The translations under genes and the position numbers were made by a program. Shown here piece by piece: positions 1 through 11,300 of a DNA stretch of 64,000 nucleotides. Source of the stretch: Staphylococcus aureus (GTDB lineage Bacteria; Bacillota; Bacilli; Staphylococcales; Staphylococcaceae); assembly GCF_001027105.1 (NCBI RefSeq), contig NZ_CP011526.1, forward strand, positions 558,001 to 622,000, given 5' to 3'. The notes below the pieces were generated by a model. It was not told the DNA's origin and searched no databases. It worked only from the letters and a program-made list of their open reading frames with translations. The first letter of the stretch is position 1. Each line of letters starts with the position of its first letter.

Positions 1-71
1 TCTATACTGGTATTCAAAATGGTACTTTAGAAGATAAAAATGGTTGGAGAGTCGTTGTACCAAAATATTAA
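1..71 (+). CDS. ilvE: branched-chain amino acid aminotransferase, C-terminal end (partial)
   Basis: Only the last 22 or so codons are inside the window, read in the frame that starts at base 3 and ending in TAA at 69-71. The tail reads TGIQNGTLEDKNGWRVVV, which fits the conserved C-terminus of class IV branched-chain aminotransferases (a GIQxGxxEDxxGW pattern). These PLP enzymes interconvert leucine, isoleucine and valine with their keto acids. The identification rests on this short tail and on the remembered S. aureus gene order; the catalytic part is outside the window. Confidence 0.75.
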   Translation, partial: YTGIQNGTLEDKNGWRVVVPKY

Positions 72-122
72 TAAAAATTGAATATAATCATGAAAACAAT
101 ATGCAAAAGTTAATCATGACTA

Positions 123-198
123 AAATCCCTTTCAATGAAGCGAAGCATGGTAATAAATTAAGTTTACAATGTTTATTGTTAAGTATTGAAGGGGATTT
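123..198 (+). terminator. hairpin downstream of ilvE, probable terminator
   Basis: AAATCCCTTTCAAT at 123-136 pairs with ATTGAAGGGGATTT at 185-198, giving a 14-bp stem with one G:U pair and a loop of about 48 nt. Only a weak T-rich tail follows. It lies between the ilvE stop and the next gene, so transcription termination is the simplest reading. Confidence 0.5.
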
Positions 199-320
199 CA
201 CTTATTATTATATTTAATTCAATATTTAAATAGAACAATACTACGAGTTCATTTTCAGGGGATAACGAATATCATAGAATCAGCATAATACGAAATAAAT
301 AAATAGGAGTATTGATATCA

Positions 321-1004
321 ATGGAATGGATATTATTTGATAAAGATGGTACGTTAATTGAATTTGATAGAAGTTGGGAAAAAATAGGGGTACGATTTGT
401 ACAATCATTGCTTGAGACTTTCCCAGTACATAATAAAGAAGCTGCTTTAAGACAACTCGGTGTCATTAAAGAATCTATTGATCCAAAATCAGTGATGGGT
501 TCAGGATCTTTACAACAAATTATCCAGGCATTTAATGATGTGACGGGACAAGATACAACCGACTGGTCCAAGTCAACAAGTCAAAAGCTGGTAGATGAAC
601 GTATTCCTGAAATTAATTGGGTAGAAGGTGTTAAAGAAGCACTTATCGATTTGAAAGCAAAAGGCTATCAACTTGGTATTGTTACGAGTGATACTAAAAA
701 AGGTGTAGAACAATTTTTAGCACATACCAATGCTACCTCGTTGTTCGATTTGATCATTTCTACCGAAGCGGATGCCTATGAGAAGCCAAATCCTAAAGTA
801 TTATCGCCTTTATTTGAGCAATATAATGTAGATCCTCAGAAAGTAGCTATAGTAGGAGACACTGCTAATGATATGAAGACAGCAAGTAATGCAAATTTAG
901 GTATGGCAATAGGTGTATTAACAGGTATTGCAACAAAAGAAGAATTACATGAAGCTGATATTATTTTAAATAGTGCGGCAGATATTTTAGAAGCTTTAAA
1001 TTAA
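321..1004 (+). CDS. HAD-superfamily hydrolase (phosphoglycolate phosphatase-like)
   Basis: A 227-aa HAD phosphatase. The N-terminal motif I is FDKDGTLI, with the nucleophile and acid aspartates. Motif II is the IVTSDT region near residue 115. The C-terminal motif is VGDTANDM, with the metal-binding aspartates. The spacing of an alpha-helical cap between motifs I and II fits the phosphoglycolate phosphatase/beta-phosphoglucomutase class, but the substrate cannot be read from sequence. ATG 321 is chosen because TAGGAGT at about 304-310 sits about 10 nt upstream; an in-frame TTG at 312 would be too close to it. It is convergent with the deoxynucleoside kinase pair, with a shared hairpin between. 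Confidence 0.85.
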   Translation: MEWILFDKDGTLIEFDRSWEKIGVRFVQSLLETFPVHNKEAALRQLGVIKESIDPKSVMGSGSLQQIIQAFNDVTGQDTTDWSKSTSQKLVDERIPEINWVEGVKEALIDLKAKGYQLGIVTSDTKKGVEQFLAHTNATSLFDLIISTEADAYEKPNPKVLSPLFEQYNVDPQKVAIVGDTANDMKTASNANLGMAIGVLTGIATKEELHEADIILNSAADILEALN

Positions 1005-1007
1005 AAA

Positions 1008-1116
1008 GAAAGACATAGTGTATATGTGAATTAATGTATTCGATAGAATTGATAAAATAATCGATAATATCTATGGAATATACATTGAATATAAACATAT
1101 ACGCTATGTCTTTAGT
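1008..1116. terminator. bidirectional terminator between HAD gene and dAK gene
   Basis: AAGACATAGTGTATATG pairs with CATATACGCTATGTCTT across a loop of about 70 nt. T-rich stretches follow on both strands, so the structure can end both convergent transcripts. Confidence 0.65.
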
Positions 1117-1119
1117 CTT

Positions 1120-1782
1120 TTATCGTGTATCTACTTGTCGATATGTTTGAATAATTCGAGCAATTTTGTTTATCATAGGATTTAAAGATTCGGGGTCCTT
1201 ATGGATATCATATTCATTAATATTGATACGTACAACTGGACATGCATTAAAGCTATTAATCCAATCGTCATAGCGTTTAAATAGCTTTTTCCAGTATTCA
1301 GGGTCTGTATTAATTTCCATTTCGCGACCACGTTCAATAATACGATCAATGACCTCATCATAGTTACATTCTAAATAAATCATTACATCAGGTTTAGGAA
1401 AATAAGGTGTCATGACCATGGCATTAAATAAGTCTGAATATGTTTTGAAATCTTCTTTACTCATTGTGCCTTCTTCTTCATGCATTTTTGCAAAAATATC
1501 AACATCTTCATAAATTGATCGATCTTGGACAAAGCCACCACCATATTCAAACATACGCTTTTGTTCTTTAAAACGTTCAGCTAAGAAGTAAATTTGCAAA
1601 TGGAAACTCCATCGTTCAAAATCGCTGTAAAATTTATCTAAATATGGATTATGTTCGACATTTTCAAAAGACGTTTTAAAGTTTAATTTATCTGCAAGTG
1701 CTTGCGTTAGTGTTGATTTTCCAACACCAACTGTACCTGCAATGGTTATAATGGCATTTTGTGGAATACCGTAATTATTCAT
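1120..1782 (-). CDS. deoxyadenosine kinase-type deoxynucleoside kinase
   Basis: A 220-aa member of the deoxynucleoside kinase family (dCK/dGK/dAK fold), which phosphorylates purine deoxynucleosides to the 5'-monophosphate for salvage. Visible motifs are the P-loop GTVGVGKST near residue 16, the catalytic/substrate DRS motif in QDRSIYEDVDIF, and the arginine-rich lid RIIERGREME. The gene overlaps the upstream kinase by 8 bp (1775-1782), so the two are translationally coupled. In Lactobacillus, paired subunits of this kind form a heterodimeric dAK/dGK; whether that holds here is inference. Assignment to dAK rather than dGK is by order and by the intact DRS motif. Confidence 0.85.
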   Translation of the reverse strand: MNNYGIPQNAIITIAGTVGVGKSTLTQALADKLNFKTSFENVEHNPYLDKFYSDFERWSFHLQIYFLAERFKEQKRMFEYGGGFVQDRSIYEDVDIFAKMHEEEGTMSKEDFKTYSDLFNAMVMTPYFPKPDVMIYLECNYDEVIDRIIERGREMEINTDPEYWKKLFKRYDDWINSFNACPVVRININEYDIHKDPESLNPMINKIARIIQTYRQVDTR

Positions 1783-2392
1783 TGGTAATATCTCCTATCA
1801 TAGGTAATATAATATGTAATATATCTTCGTAATCTTGTTCATTTTTAAGAAAATCAATAGAAGTTGTATCGATTAAAACTACATTTGAACCATTACTTTG
1901 TAAGGACTCATAATACTCACGATAATCTTTTTTTAACTTTAACAGATATTCATCTTCTATTTGATGCTCAAAACTACGGTTACGTTTAGCAATTCTAGAT
2001 TTTAACACATCAAGGTCTGCATCTAAAAAGATAATCATATTCGGCATAATCATATCTTCAGTTAAAATATCATAAATTTTACTGAATTTCTGAAATTCAA
2101 CAGAACTCAAAGTATTTTTAGCAAATATCTTATTTTTATGTATATGATAATCACTAACTACACCTTGATTTAGTTGTGTTACATCTTGAAATTGCTTATA
2201 TCTATTGCATAAAAAGAACATTTCAGTTTGAAAACTCCATTTAGAGATATCTTCATAAAAGTCTGATAAAAATGGATTTTCTGTGATGATTTCTTTTTCT
2301 TCATAAAAATCTAAAGTTTGACTTAATTTGTGTGCAAGTGAAGATTTACCTACGCCAATAGGACCTTCAATTGCTATAAAAGGTTTGTTCAT
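1775..2392 (-). CDS. deoxyguanosine kinase-like deoxynucleoside kinase
   Basis: A 205-aa paralogue of the gene just downstream. The N-terminus MNKPFIAIEGPIGVGKSS holds the P-loop. The lid region is SRIAKRNRSFEHQ. Where the neighbour has DRS, this protein has SDYHIHKNKIF, so the usual arginine of the DRS/ERS motif is replaced. The start at 2392 is chosen over an in-frame start 45 nt upstream because GGAGATGTG lies directly before it and the P-loop then sits at the family position. It is divergent from tadA, with only 66 bp between the two starts. Confidence 0.82.
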   Translation of the reverse strand: MNKPFIAIEGPIGVGKSSLAHKLSQTLDFYEEKEIITENPFLSDFYEDISKWSFQTEMFFLCNRYKQFQDVTQLNQGVVSDYHIHKNKIFAKNTLSSVEFQKFSKIYDILTEDMIMPNMIIFLDADLDVLKSRIAKRNRSFEHQIEDEYLLKLKKDYREYYESLQSNGSNVVLIDTTSIDFLKNEQDYEDILHIILPMIGDITNE

Positions 2393-2455
2393 ATTCACAT
2401 CTCCAAATGTTAAAATAGACATTGAGTATTGTACCATAAGTGAGGTATCTGGACA

Positions 2456-2929
<474 letters not shown>

Positions 2930-3075
2930 ACGATAGTACATACTAATTAAAATTTGTTAGAATTACATTATATGATAAATTAATGACAATATAAATGTTA
3001 ATAGAAAAGTATGTGCGCTGAGTATATATTCTTATTTAAGAACAAGATTTTAAATTTACGAAACGAGGTAACATA

Positions 3076-3945
3076 ATGATAAAACTAATAGCCACTGATA
3101 TGGATGGCACGCTACTTAATGCAGCACATGAAATTTCTCAACCTAATATTGATGCGATTAAATACGCTCAAGAACAAGGGATAACGGTTGTTATCGCGAC
3201 AGGTCGAGCATTTTATGAAGCACAAGCACCAGTTGCTGACACAGATTTAACAGTACCATATATTTGTTTGAATGGTGCTGAAGTACGTGATGAAACTTTC
3301 AATGTAATGAGCACTTCACACCTTAATAAATCGTTAGTACACAAAATTACAAATGTTTTAAAAGATGCAGGTATTTATTATCAAGTATACACGAGTCGTG
3401 CGATTTATACTGAAGATCCACAAAGAGATTTAGACATTTACATAGATATTGCTGAGCGTGCAGGTCAACATGCAAACGTTGAGCGTATTAAAAATGGTAT
3501 TCAAAGACGCATAGATAATGGTACGTTGAAAGTTGTTGATAATTATGATGCTATTGAAAACATACCTGGTGAATTAATTATGAAAATATTAGCATTTGAT
3601 GGAAATTTAGAAAAAATTGACAAAGCTAGTAAAATTTTAGCTGAATCTCCGAATTTAGCTATATCATCATCTTCGAGAGGAAATATAGAAATAACGCATT
3701 CAGATGCACAAAAAGGTATTGCGCTAGAAACAATTGCCGAAAGATTAGGGATTGAAATGAAAGAAGTCATGTCAATAGGTGACAATTTAAATGACTTATC
3801 AATGTTAGAGAAAGTTGGCTATCCAGTTGCGATGGAAAATGGTGCAGAAGAAGTTAAAAAAATAGCGAAATATGTCACAGATACGAATGAAAATAGTGGT
3901 GTTGGAAAAGCTATTATGAAATTATTACGTGAACAACAAGTTTAA
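3076..3945 (+). CDS. Cof-type HAD-IIB sugar-phosphate phosphatase
   Basis: A 289-aa Cof/YidA-type HAD phosphatase. Motif I is [11 protein letters not shown] at the N-terminus, motif II is VVIATGR at about residues 35-41, and motif IV is [12 protein letters not shown] near residue 236, with the large alpha/beta C2B cap between them. Family members hydrolyse sugar phosphates, FMN or PLP; the substrate here is unknown. The start is supported by ACGAGGTAAC just upstream. The stop is 20 nt from the azoreductase gene, so the two are probably co-transcribed. Confidence 0.88.
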
Positions 3946-3965
3946 TAAAAAAAGAGGGGTCAAAT

Positions 3966-4532
3966 ATGAAAGGATTAATTATTATTGGCAGTGCACAAGT
4001 GAATTCACATACAAGTGCACTAGCAAGATACTTAACTGAGCATTTTAAAACACATGATATTGAAGCGGAAATATTCGATTTAGCAGAAAAACCGTTAAAT
4101 CAATTAGATTTTTCAGGAACAACACCGTCTATTGATGAAATCAAACAAAATATGAAAGATTTAAAAGAGAAAGCAATGGCGGCGGACTTTTTAATATTAG
4201 GAACGCCAAACTATCATGGTTCATATTCTGGAATATTGAAAAATGCATTAGATCATCTAAATATGGATTATTTTAAAATGAAACCTGTAGGCTTAATAGG
4301 AAATAGTGGTGGTATTGTTAGTTCAGAGCCATTGTCACATTTAAGAGTAATCGTCAGAAGTTTACTAGGCATTGCTGTACCAACTCAAATAGCAACACAT
4401 GATTCTGATTTTGCTAAAAATGAAGATGGTTCATATTACTTAAATGATAGTGAATTCCAATTACGAGCAAGATTATTTGTCGATCAAATTGTATCTTTTG
4501 TGAATAATAGTCCATATGAACATTTAAAATAA
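3966..4532 (+). CDS. azo1: NADPH-dependent FMN azoreductase
   Basis: A 188-aa flavodoxin-like NADPH:FMN reductase. The N-terminus [17 protein letters not shown] forms the phosphate-binding loop for FMN, and [18 protein letters not shown] at about residues 75-92 is the second flavin loop typical of the family. Length and gene size (567 bp) match the S. aureus azoreductase Azo1 as remembered, which reduces azo dyes with NADPH; the natural substrate is probably a quinone or flavin. It follows the Cof-type phosphatase by 20 nt with GAGGGG as its ribosome binding site. Confidence 0.8.
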
Positions 4533-4557
4533 TATTAAAAAATATGTAAATATACAT

Positions 4558-4623
4558 TAAAAATAGGTATGTAGCTTAAGGTATTTCATTGAGAATGCTT
4601 TTAAGTCACATGCCTATTTTTTG
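4558..4623 (+). terminator. rho-independent terminator after azo1
   Basis: AAAATAGGTATGT pairs with ACATGCCTATTTT, and the 3' arm runs into a T-tract at 4617-4622. It closes the phosphatase-azoreductase transcript. The rest of 4624-4861 is AT-rich with no gene seen. Confidence 0.8.
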
Positions 4624-4861
4624 TTCTAATGCACCAATAGTAAGCCTTTGATATTACTGTTGTGAGCAATGTTATTAATTAAAATAAGATGTAATAGCGA
4701 ATTGAAAACAAGCTTAGATTAAAAGTGAGTTTTAAAAATATAGATAAATAATTTAAAGCAATTAAAGAAAAAAAGTATTAAAAATTGCAATTCTTAAACT
4801 GTGATTCATATTAATATTTCTAGCAAATAACATTGTAAAATAAAGAAAAATAATTAAAGTA

Positions 4862-4890
4862 TTGCACTTTATTGAAATTTATATTACGAT
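4862..4890 (+). promoter_or_regulatory. sdrC promoter, sigma-A type
   Basis: TTGCAC at 4862-4867, a 17-nt spacer and TACGAT at 4885-4890. The same design, including the preceding ATTAAAGTA block, recurs before sdrD and sdrE, which supports it as functional. The predicted 5' leader is about 65 nt. No mapped transcription start was available. Confidence 0.7.
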
Positions 4891-4962
4891 AGTAATGCAG
4901 AAATTTATATATGCAAAATATTATATTTATCAAATTTTGATATTTTAAAGGAGTATTATTAA

Positions 4963-7950
4963 ATGAATAATAAAAAGACAGCAACAAATAGAAAAGGCAT
5001 GATACCAAATCGATTAAACAAATTTTCGATAAGAAAGTATTCTGTAGGTACTGCTTCAATTTTAGTAGGGACAACATTGATTTTTGGGTTAAGTGGTCAT
5101 GAAGCTAAAGCGGCAGAACATACGAATGGAGAATTAAATCAATCAAAAAATGAAACGACAGCCCCAAGTGAGAATAAAACAACTAAAAAAGTTGATAGTC
5201 GTCAACTAAAAGACAATACGCAAACTGCAACTGCAGATCAGCCTAAAGTGACAATGAGTGATAGTGCAACAGTTAAAGAAACTAGTAGTAACATGCAATC
5301 ACCACAAAACGCTACAGCTAATCAATCTACTACAAAAACTAGCAATGTAACAACAAATGATAAATCATCAACTACATATAGTAATGAAACTGATAAAAGT
5401 AATTTAACACAAGCAAAAGATGTTTCAACTACACCTAAAACAACGACTATTAAACCAAGAACTTTAAATCGCATGGCAGTGAATACTGTTGCAGCTCCAC
5501 AACAAGGAACAAATGTTAATGATAAAGTACATTTTTCAAATATTGACATTGCGATTGATAAAGGACATGTTAATCAGACTACTGGTAAAACTGAATTTTG
5601 GGCAACTTCAAGTGATGTTTTAAAATTAAAAGCAAATTACACAATCGATGATTCTGTTAAAGAGGGCGATACATTTACTTTTAAATATGGTCAATATTTC
5701 CGTCCAGGATCAGTAAGATTACCTTCACAAACTCAAAATTTATATAATGCCCAAGGTAATATTATTGCAAAAGGTATTTATGATAGTACAACAAACACAA
5801 CAACATATACTTTTACGAACTATGTAGATCAATATACAAATGTTAGAGGTAGCTTTGAACAAGTTGCATTTGCGAAACGTAAAAATGCAACAACTGATAA
5901 AACAGCTTATAAAATGGAAGTAACTTTAGGTAATGATACATATAGCGAAGAAATCATTGTCGATTATGGTAATAAAAAAGCACAACCGCTTATTTCAAGT
6001 ACAAACTATATTAACAATGAAGATTTATCGCGTAATATGACTGCATATGTAAATCAACCTAAAAATACATATACTAAACAAACGTTTGTTACTAATTTAA
6101 CTGGATATAAATTTAATCCAAATGCAAAAAACTTCAAAATTTACGAAGTGACAGATCAAAATCAATTTGTGGATAGTTTCACCCCTGATACTTCAAAACT
6201 TAAAGATGTTACTGATCAATTCGATGTTATTTATAGTAATGATAATAAAACAGCTACAGTCGATTTAATGAAAGGCCAAACAAGCAGCAATAAACAATAC
6301 ATCATTCAACAAGTTGCTTATCCAGATAATAGTTCAACAGATAATGGAAAAATTGATTATACTTTAGACACTGACAAAACTAAATATAGTTGGTCAAATA
6401 GTTATTCAAATGTGAATGGCTCATCAACTGCTAATGGCGACCAAAAGAAATATAATCTAGGTGACTATGTATGGGAAGATACAAATAAAGATGGTAAACA
6501 AGATGCCAATGAAAAAGGGATTAAAGGTGTTTATGTCATTCTTAAAGATAGTAACGGTAAAGAATTAGATCGTACGACAACAGATGAAAATGGTAAATAT
6601 CAGTTCACTGGTTTAAGCAATGGAACTTATAGTGTAGAGTTTTCAACACCAGCCGGTTATACACCGACAACTGCAAATGTAGGTACAGATGATGCTGTAG
6701 ATTCTGATGGACTAACTACAACAGGTGTCATTAAAGACGCTGACAACATGACATTAGATAGTGGATTCTACAAAACACCAAAATATAGTTTAGGTGATTA
6801 TGTTTGGTACGACAGTAATAAAGATGGTAAACAAGATTCGACTGAAAAAGGAATTAAAGGTGTTAAAGTTACTTTGCAAAACGAAAAAGGCGAAGTAATT
6901 GGTACAACTGAAACAGATGAAAATGGTAAATACCGCTTTGATAATTTAGATAGTGGTAAATACAAAGTTATCTTTGAAAAACCTGCTGGCTTAACTCAAA
7001 CAGGTACAAATACAACTGAAGATGATAAAGATGCCGATGGTGGCGAAGTTGATGTAACAATTACGGATCATGATGATTTCACACTTGATAATGGCTACTA
7101 CGAAGAAGAAACATCAGATAGCGACTCAGATTCTGACAGCGATTCAGACTCAGATAGCGACTCAGATTCAGATAGCGACTCAGATTCAGACAGCGATTCA
7201 GACAGCGACTCAGACTCAGATAGCGATTCAGATTCAGACAGCGACTCAGACTCAGACAGCGATTCAGACTCGGATAGCGACTCAGACTCAGATAGCGACT
7301 CAGATTCGGATAGCGACTCAGACTCAGATAGCGATTCAGATTCAGATAGCGATTCGGACTCAGACAGTGATTCAGATTCAGACTCAGATAGCGACTCAGA
7401 TTCTGACAGCGATTCAGACTCAGACAGCGACTCAGACTCAGACAGTGATTCAGATTCAGACAGCGACTCAGATTCAGATAGCGACTCAGACTCAGATAGC
7501 GACTCAGATTCAGATAGCGATTCGGACTCAGACAACGACTCAGATTCAGATAGCGATTCAGATTCAGATAGCGACTCAGATTCGGACAGCGATTCAGACT
7601 CAGATAGCGATTCAGACTCAGACAGCGATTCAGATTCAGATAGCGACTCAGACTCAGATAGCGACTCAGACTCGGATAGCGATTCAGATTCAGACAGCGA
7701 CTCAGATTCAGATAGCGATTCGGACTCAGACAACGACTCAGATTCAGATAGCGATTCAGATTCAGATGCAGGTAAACATACTCCGGCTAAACCAATGAGT
7801 ACGGTTAAAGATCAGCATAAAACAGCTAAAGCATTACCAGAAACAGGTAGTGAAAATAATAATTCAAATAATGGCACATTATTCGGTGGATTATTCGCGG
7901 CATTAGGATCATTATTGTTATTCGGTCGTCGTAAAAAACAAAATAAATAA
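4963..7950 (+). CDS. sdrC: serine-aspartate repeat surface adhesin SdrC
   Basis: A 995-aa cell-wall-anchored MSCRAMM. In order: signal peptide with the YSIRK-type motif ([16 protein letters not shown], residues 21-36) and likely cleavage after AKA near residue 50; ligand-binding A region to about 495; two calcium-binding B repeats (each opening LGDYVW.D.NKDGKQD) at about 496-606 and 607-716; SD dipeptide stalk 718-935; and an LPETG sorting signal at 958-962 followed by a hydrophobic segment and RRKKQNK tail. Sortase A links it to peptidoglycan. SdrC binds beta-neurexin and takes part in self-association and biofilm formation (family knowledge). Two B repeats identify it as SdrC rather than SdrD or SdrE. 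ATTTTAAAGGAG precedes the ATG. Confidence 0.97.
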   Translation: MNNKKTATNRKGMIPNRLNKFSIRKYSVGTASILVGTTLIFGLSGHEAKAAEHTNGELNQSKNETTAPSENKTTKKVDSRQLKDNTQTATADQPKVTMSDSATVKETSSNMQSPQNATANQSTTKTSNVTTNDKSSTTYSNETDKSNLTQAKDVSTTPKTTTIKPRTLNRMAVNTVAAPQQGTNVNDKVHFSNIDIAIDKGHVNQTTGKTEFWATSSDVLKLKANYTIDDSVKEGDTFTFKYGQYFRPGSVRLPSQTQNLYNAQGNIIAKGIYDSTTNTTTYTFTNYVDQYTNVRGSFEQVAFAKRKNATTDKTAYKMEVTLGNDTYSEEIIVDYGNKKAQPLISSTNYINNEDLSRNMTAYVNQPKNTYTKQTFVTNLTGYKFNPNAKNFKIYEVTDQNQFVDSFTPDTSKLKDVTDQFDVIYSNDNKTATVDLMKGQTSSNKQYIIQQVAYPDNSSTDNGKIDYTLDTDKTKYSWSNSYSNVNGSSTANGDQKKYNLGDYVWEDTNKDGKQDANEKGIKGVYVILKDSNGKELDRTTTDENGKYQFTGLSNGTYSVEFSTPAGYTPTTANVGTDDAVDSDGLTTTGVIKDADNMTLDSGFYKTPKYSLGDYVWYDSNKDGKQDSTEKGIKGVKVTLQNEKGEVIGTTETDENGKYRFDNLDSGKYKVIFEKPAGLTQTGTNTTEDDKDADGGEVDVTITDHDDFTLDNGYYEEETSDSDSDSDSDSDSDSDSDSDSDSDSDSDSDSDSDSDSDSDSDSDSDSDSDSDSDSDSDSDSDSDSDSDSDSDSDSDSDSDSDSDSDSDSDSDSDSDSDSDSDSDSDSDSDSDSDSDSDSDSDSDSDSDSDSDSDSDSDSDNDSDSDSDSDSDSDSDSDSDSDSDSDSDSDSDSDSDSDSDSDSDSDSDSDSDSDSDSDSDSDSDSDNDSDSDSDSDSDAGKHTPAKPMSTVKDQHKTAKALPETGSENNNSNNGTLFGGLFAALGSLLLFGRRKKQNK
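7114..7767 (+). repeat. SD dipeptide repeat tract of sdrC
   Basis: Tandem 18-bp units (two SDSDSD turns, variants of GAYTCRGAYAGCGAYTCA) encode residues 718-935. Two SD-to-ND changes (AAC at 7534 and 7732) lie exactly 198 bp apart, with matching flanks, showing a higher-order duplication of eleven 18-bp units. Long open frames in other registers and on the other strand across this tract are by-products of the repeat. Confidence 0.95.
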
Positions 7951-7964
7951 TATGATTAACTTAA

Positions 7965-7989
7965 CCAGGTCCATGTGGCCTGGTTTTTT
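7965..7989 (+). terminator. sdrC terminator
   Basis: CCAGG-TCCATGTGG-CCTGG followed by TTTTTT. The same CCAGGTCC...GGCCTGG hairpin follows sdrD and sdrE. The rest of the 366-bp sdrC-sdrD gap is AT-rich and holds only the sdrD promoter. Confidence 0.85.
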
Positions 7990-8219
7990 CTGTTTAGAAA
8001 TTCCCAGATATAAAACAAAAAATCTTTAAGGAATAGATACAATTTAATTTGTTACAGAAATGTAATTGTCTATGAATTAGAAAAGCTAAGATATTAATTT
8101 CAAGGGCAAATAATACTATTTTTTATGATGATTAAATAAAGATTACAAAACTCATAAAAACTTTTATTTAAACACAAATGTTAAATAACGTTTTACGATA
8201 AAGAAAAATAATTAAAGTA

Positions 8220-8248
8220 TTGTGCTTTATCTAAAAATGTAATACTAT
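8220..8248 (+). promoter_or_regulatory. sdrD promoter, sigma-A type
   Basis: TTGTGC at 8220-8225, a 17-nt spacer and TACTAT at 8243-8248. The upstream block AAAGAAAAATAATTAAAGTA is identical to the one before the sdrC promoter. Confidence 0.7.
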
Positions 8249-8316
8249 ATTGATATACATTTTTGTATTTAAAACAATTGTATTATTTAAAAATTTGATG
8301 AATTAGGAGTAATCTA

Positions 8317-11300
8317 ATGCTAAACAGAGAAAATAAAACGGCAATAACAAGGAAAGGCATGGTATCCAATCGATTAAATAAATTTTCGATTAGAAAGTAC
8401 ACAGTGGGAACAGCATCAATTTTAGTAGGTACAACATTAATTTTTGGTCTGGGGAACCAAGAAGCAAAGGCTGCAGAAAGTACTAATAAAGAATTGAACG
8501 AAGCGACAACTTCAGCAAGTGATAATCAATCGAGTGATAAAGTTGATATGCAGCAACTAAATCAAGAAGACAATACTAAAAATGATAATCAAAAAGAAAT
8601 GGTATCATCTCAAGGTAATGAAACGACTTCAAATGGGAATAAATTAATAGAAAAAGAAAGTGTACAATCTACCACTGGAAATAAAGTTGAAGTTTCAACT
8701 GCCAAATCAGATGAGCAAGCTTCACCAAAATCTACGAATGAAGATTTAAACACTAAACAAACTATAAGTAATCAAGAAGCGTTACAACCTGATTTGCAAG
8801 AGAATAAATCAGTGGTAAATGTTCAACCAACTAATGAGGAAAACAAAAAGGTAGATGCCAAAACTGAATCAACTACATTAAATGTTAAAAGTGATGCTAT
8901 CAAGAGTAATGATGAAACTCTTGTTGATAACAATAGTAATTCAAATAATGAAAATAATGCAGATATCATTTTGCCAAAAAGTACAGCACCTAAACGTTTG
9001 AATACAAGAATGCGTATAGCAGCAGTACAGCCATCATCAACAGAGGCTAAAAATGTTAATGATTTAATCACATCAAATACAACATTAACTGTCGTTGATG
9101 CAGATAAAAACAATAAAATCGTACCAGCCCAAGATTATTTATCATTAAAATCACAAATTACAGTTGATGACAAAGTTAAATCAGGTGATTATTTCACAAT
9201 TAAATACTCAGATACAGTACAAGTATATGGATTGAATCCGGAAGATATTAAAAATATTGGTGATATTAAAGATCCAAATAATGGTGAAACAATTGCGACT
9301 GCAAAACATGATACTGCAAATAATTTAATTACATATACATTTACAGATTATGTTGATCGATTTAATTCTGTACAAATGGGAATTAATTATTCAATTTATA
9401 TGGATGCTGATACAATTCCTGTTAGTAAAAACGATGTTGAGTTTAATGTTACGATAGGTAATACTACAACAAAAACAACTGCTAACATTCAATATCCAGA
9501 TTATGTTGTAAATGAGAAAAATTCAATTGGATCAGCGTTCACTGAAACAGTTTCACATGTTGGAAATAAAGAAAATCCAGGGTACTATAAACAAACGATT
9601 TATGTAAATCCATCGGAAAATTCTTTAACAAATGCCAAACTAAAAGTTCAAGCTTACCACTCAAGTTATCCTAATAATATCGGGCAAATAAATAAAGATG
9701 TAACAGATATAAAAATATATCAAGTTCCTAAAGGTTATACATTAAATAAAGGATACGATGTGAATACTAAAGAGCTTACAGATGTAACAAATCAATACTT
9801 GCAGAAAATTACATATGGCGACAACAATAGCGCTGTTATTGATTTTGGAAATGCAGATTCTGCTTATGTTGTAATGGTTAATACAAAATTCCAATATACA
9901 AATAGCGAAAGCCCAACACTTGTTCAAATGGCTACTTTATCTTCAACAGGTAATAAATCCGTTTCTACTGGCAATGCTTTAGGATTTACTAATAACCAAA
10001 GTGGCGGAGCTGGTCAAGAAGTATATAAAATTGGTAACTACGTATGGGAAGATACTAATAAAAACGGTGTTCAAGAATTAGGAGAAAAAGGCGTTGGCAA
10101 TGTAACTGTAACTGTATTTGATAATAATACAAATACAAAAGTAGGAGAAGCAGTTACTAAAGAAGATGGGTCATACTTGATTCCAAACTTACCTAATGGA
10201 GATTACCGTGTAGAATTTTCAAACTTACCAAAAGGTTATGAAGTAACCCCTTCAAAACAAGGTAATAACGAAGAATTAGATTCAAACGGCTTATCTTCAG
10301 TTATTACAGTTAATGGCAAAGATAACTTATCTGCAGACTTAGGTATTTACAAACCTAAATACAACTTAGGTGACTATGTCTGGGAAGATACAAATAAAAA
10401 TGGTATCCAAGACCAAGATGAAAAAGGTATATCTGGCGTAACGGTAACATTAAAAGATGAAAACGGTAACGTGTTAAAAACAGTTACAACAGACGCTGAT
10501 GGCAAATATAAATTTACTGATTTAGATAATGGTAATTATAAAGTTGAATTTACTACACCAGAAGGCTATACACCGACTACAGTAACATCTGGTAGCGACA
10601 TTGAAAAAGACTCTAATGGTTTAACAACAACAGGTGTTATTAATGGTGCTGATAACATGACATTAGATAGTGGATTCTACAAAACACCAAAATATAATTT
10701 AGGTAATTATGTATGGGAAGATACAAATAAAGATGGTAAGCAGGATTCAACTGAAAAAGGTATTTCAGGCGTAACAGTTACATTGAAAAATGAAAACGGT
10801 GAAGTTTTACAAACAACTAAAACAGATAAAGATGGTAAATATCAATTTACTGGATTAGAAAATGGAACTTATAAAGTTGAATTCGAAACACCATCAGGTT
10901 ACACACCAACACAAGTAGGTTCAGGAACTGATGAAGGTATAGATTCAAATGGTACATCAACAACAGGTGTCATTAAAGATAAAGATAACGATACTATTGA
11001 CTCTGGTTTCTACAAACCGACTTACAACTTAGGTGACTATGTATGGGAAGATACAAATAAAAACGGTGTTCAAGATAAAGATGAAAAGGGCATTTCAGGT
11101 GTAACAGTTACGTTAAAAGATGAAAACGACAAAGTTTTAAAAACAGTTACAACAGATGAAAATGGTAAATATCAATTCACTGATTTAAACAATGGAACTT
11201 ATAAAGTTGAATTCGAGACACCATCAGGTTATACACCAACTTCAGTAACTTCTGGAAATGATACTGAAAAAGATTCTAATGGTTTAACAACAACAGGTGT

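Noticed and set aside
4820..5077. 85-codon minus-strand ORF over the sdrC promoter and signal peptide
   Set aside because: AT-rich chance frame with no ribosome binding site, overlapping the promoter and start of sdrC.
7114..7767. Resemblance of the SD tract to a CRISPR or satellite array
   Set aside because: Units are contiguous 18-bp coding repeats without unique spacers, in frame with an LPXTG protein.
7070..7798. Long open frames within the sdrC SD tract in another plus frame (TQIQIATQ repeats) and on the minus strand (SESESL repeats)
   Set aside because: They arise from the 18-bp repeat read in other registers; no ribosome binding site, and the same frames occur in all three SD tracts.
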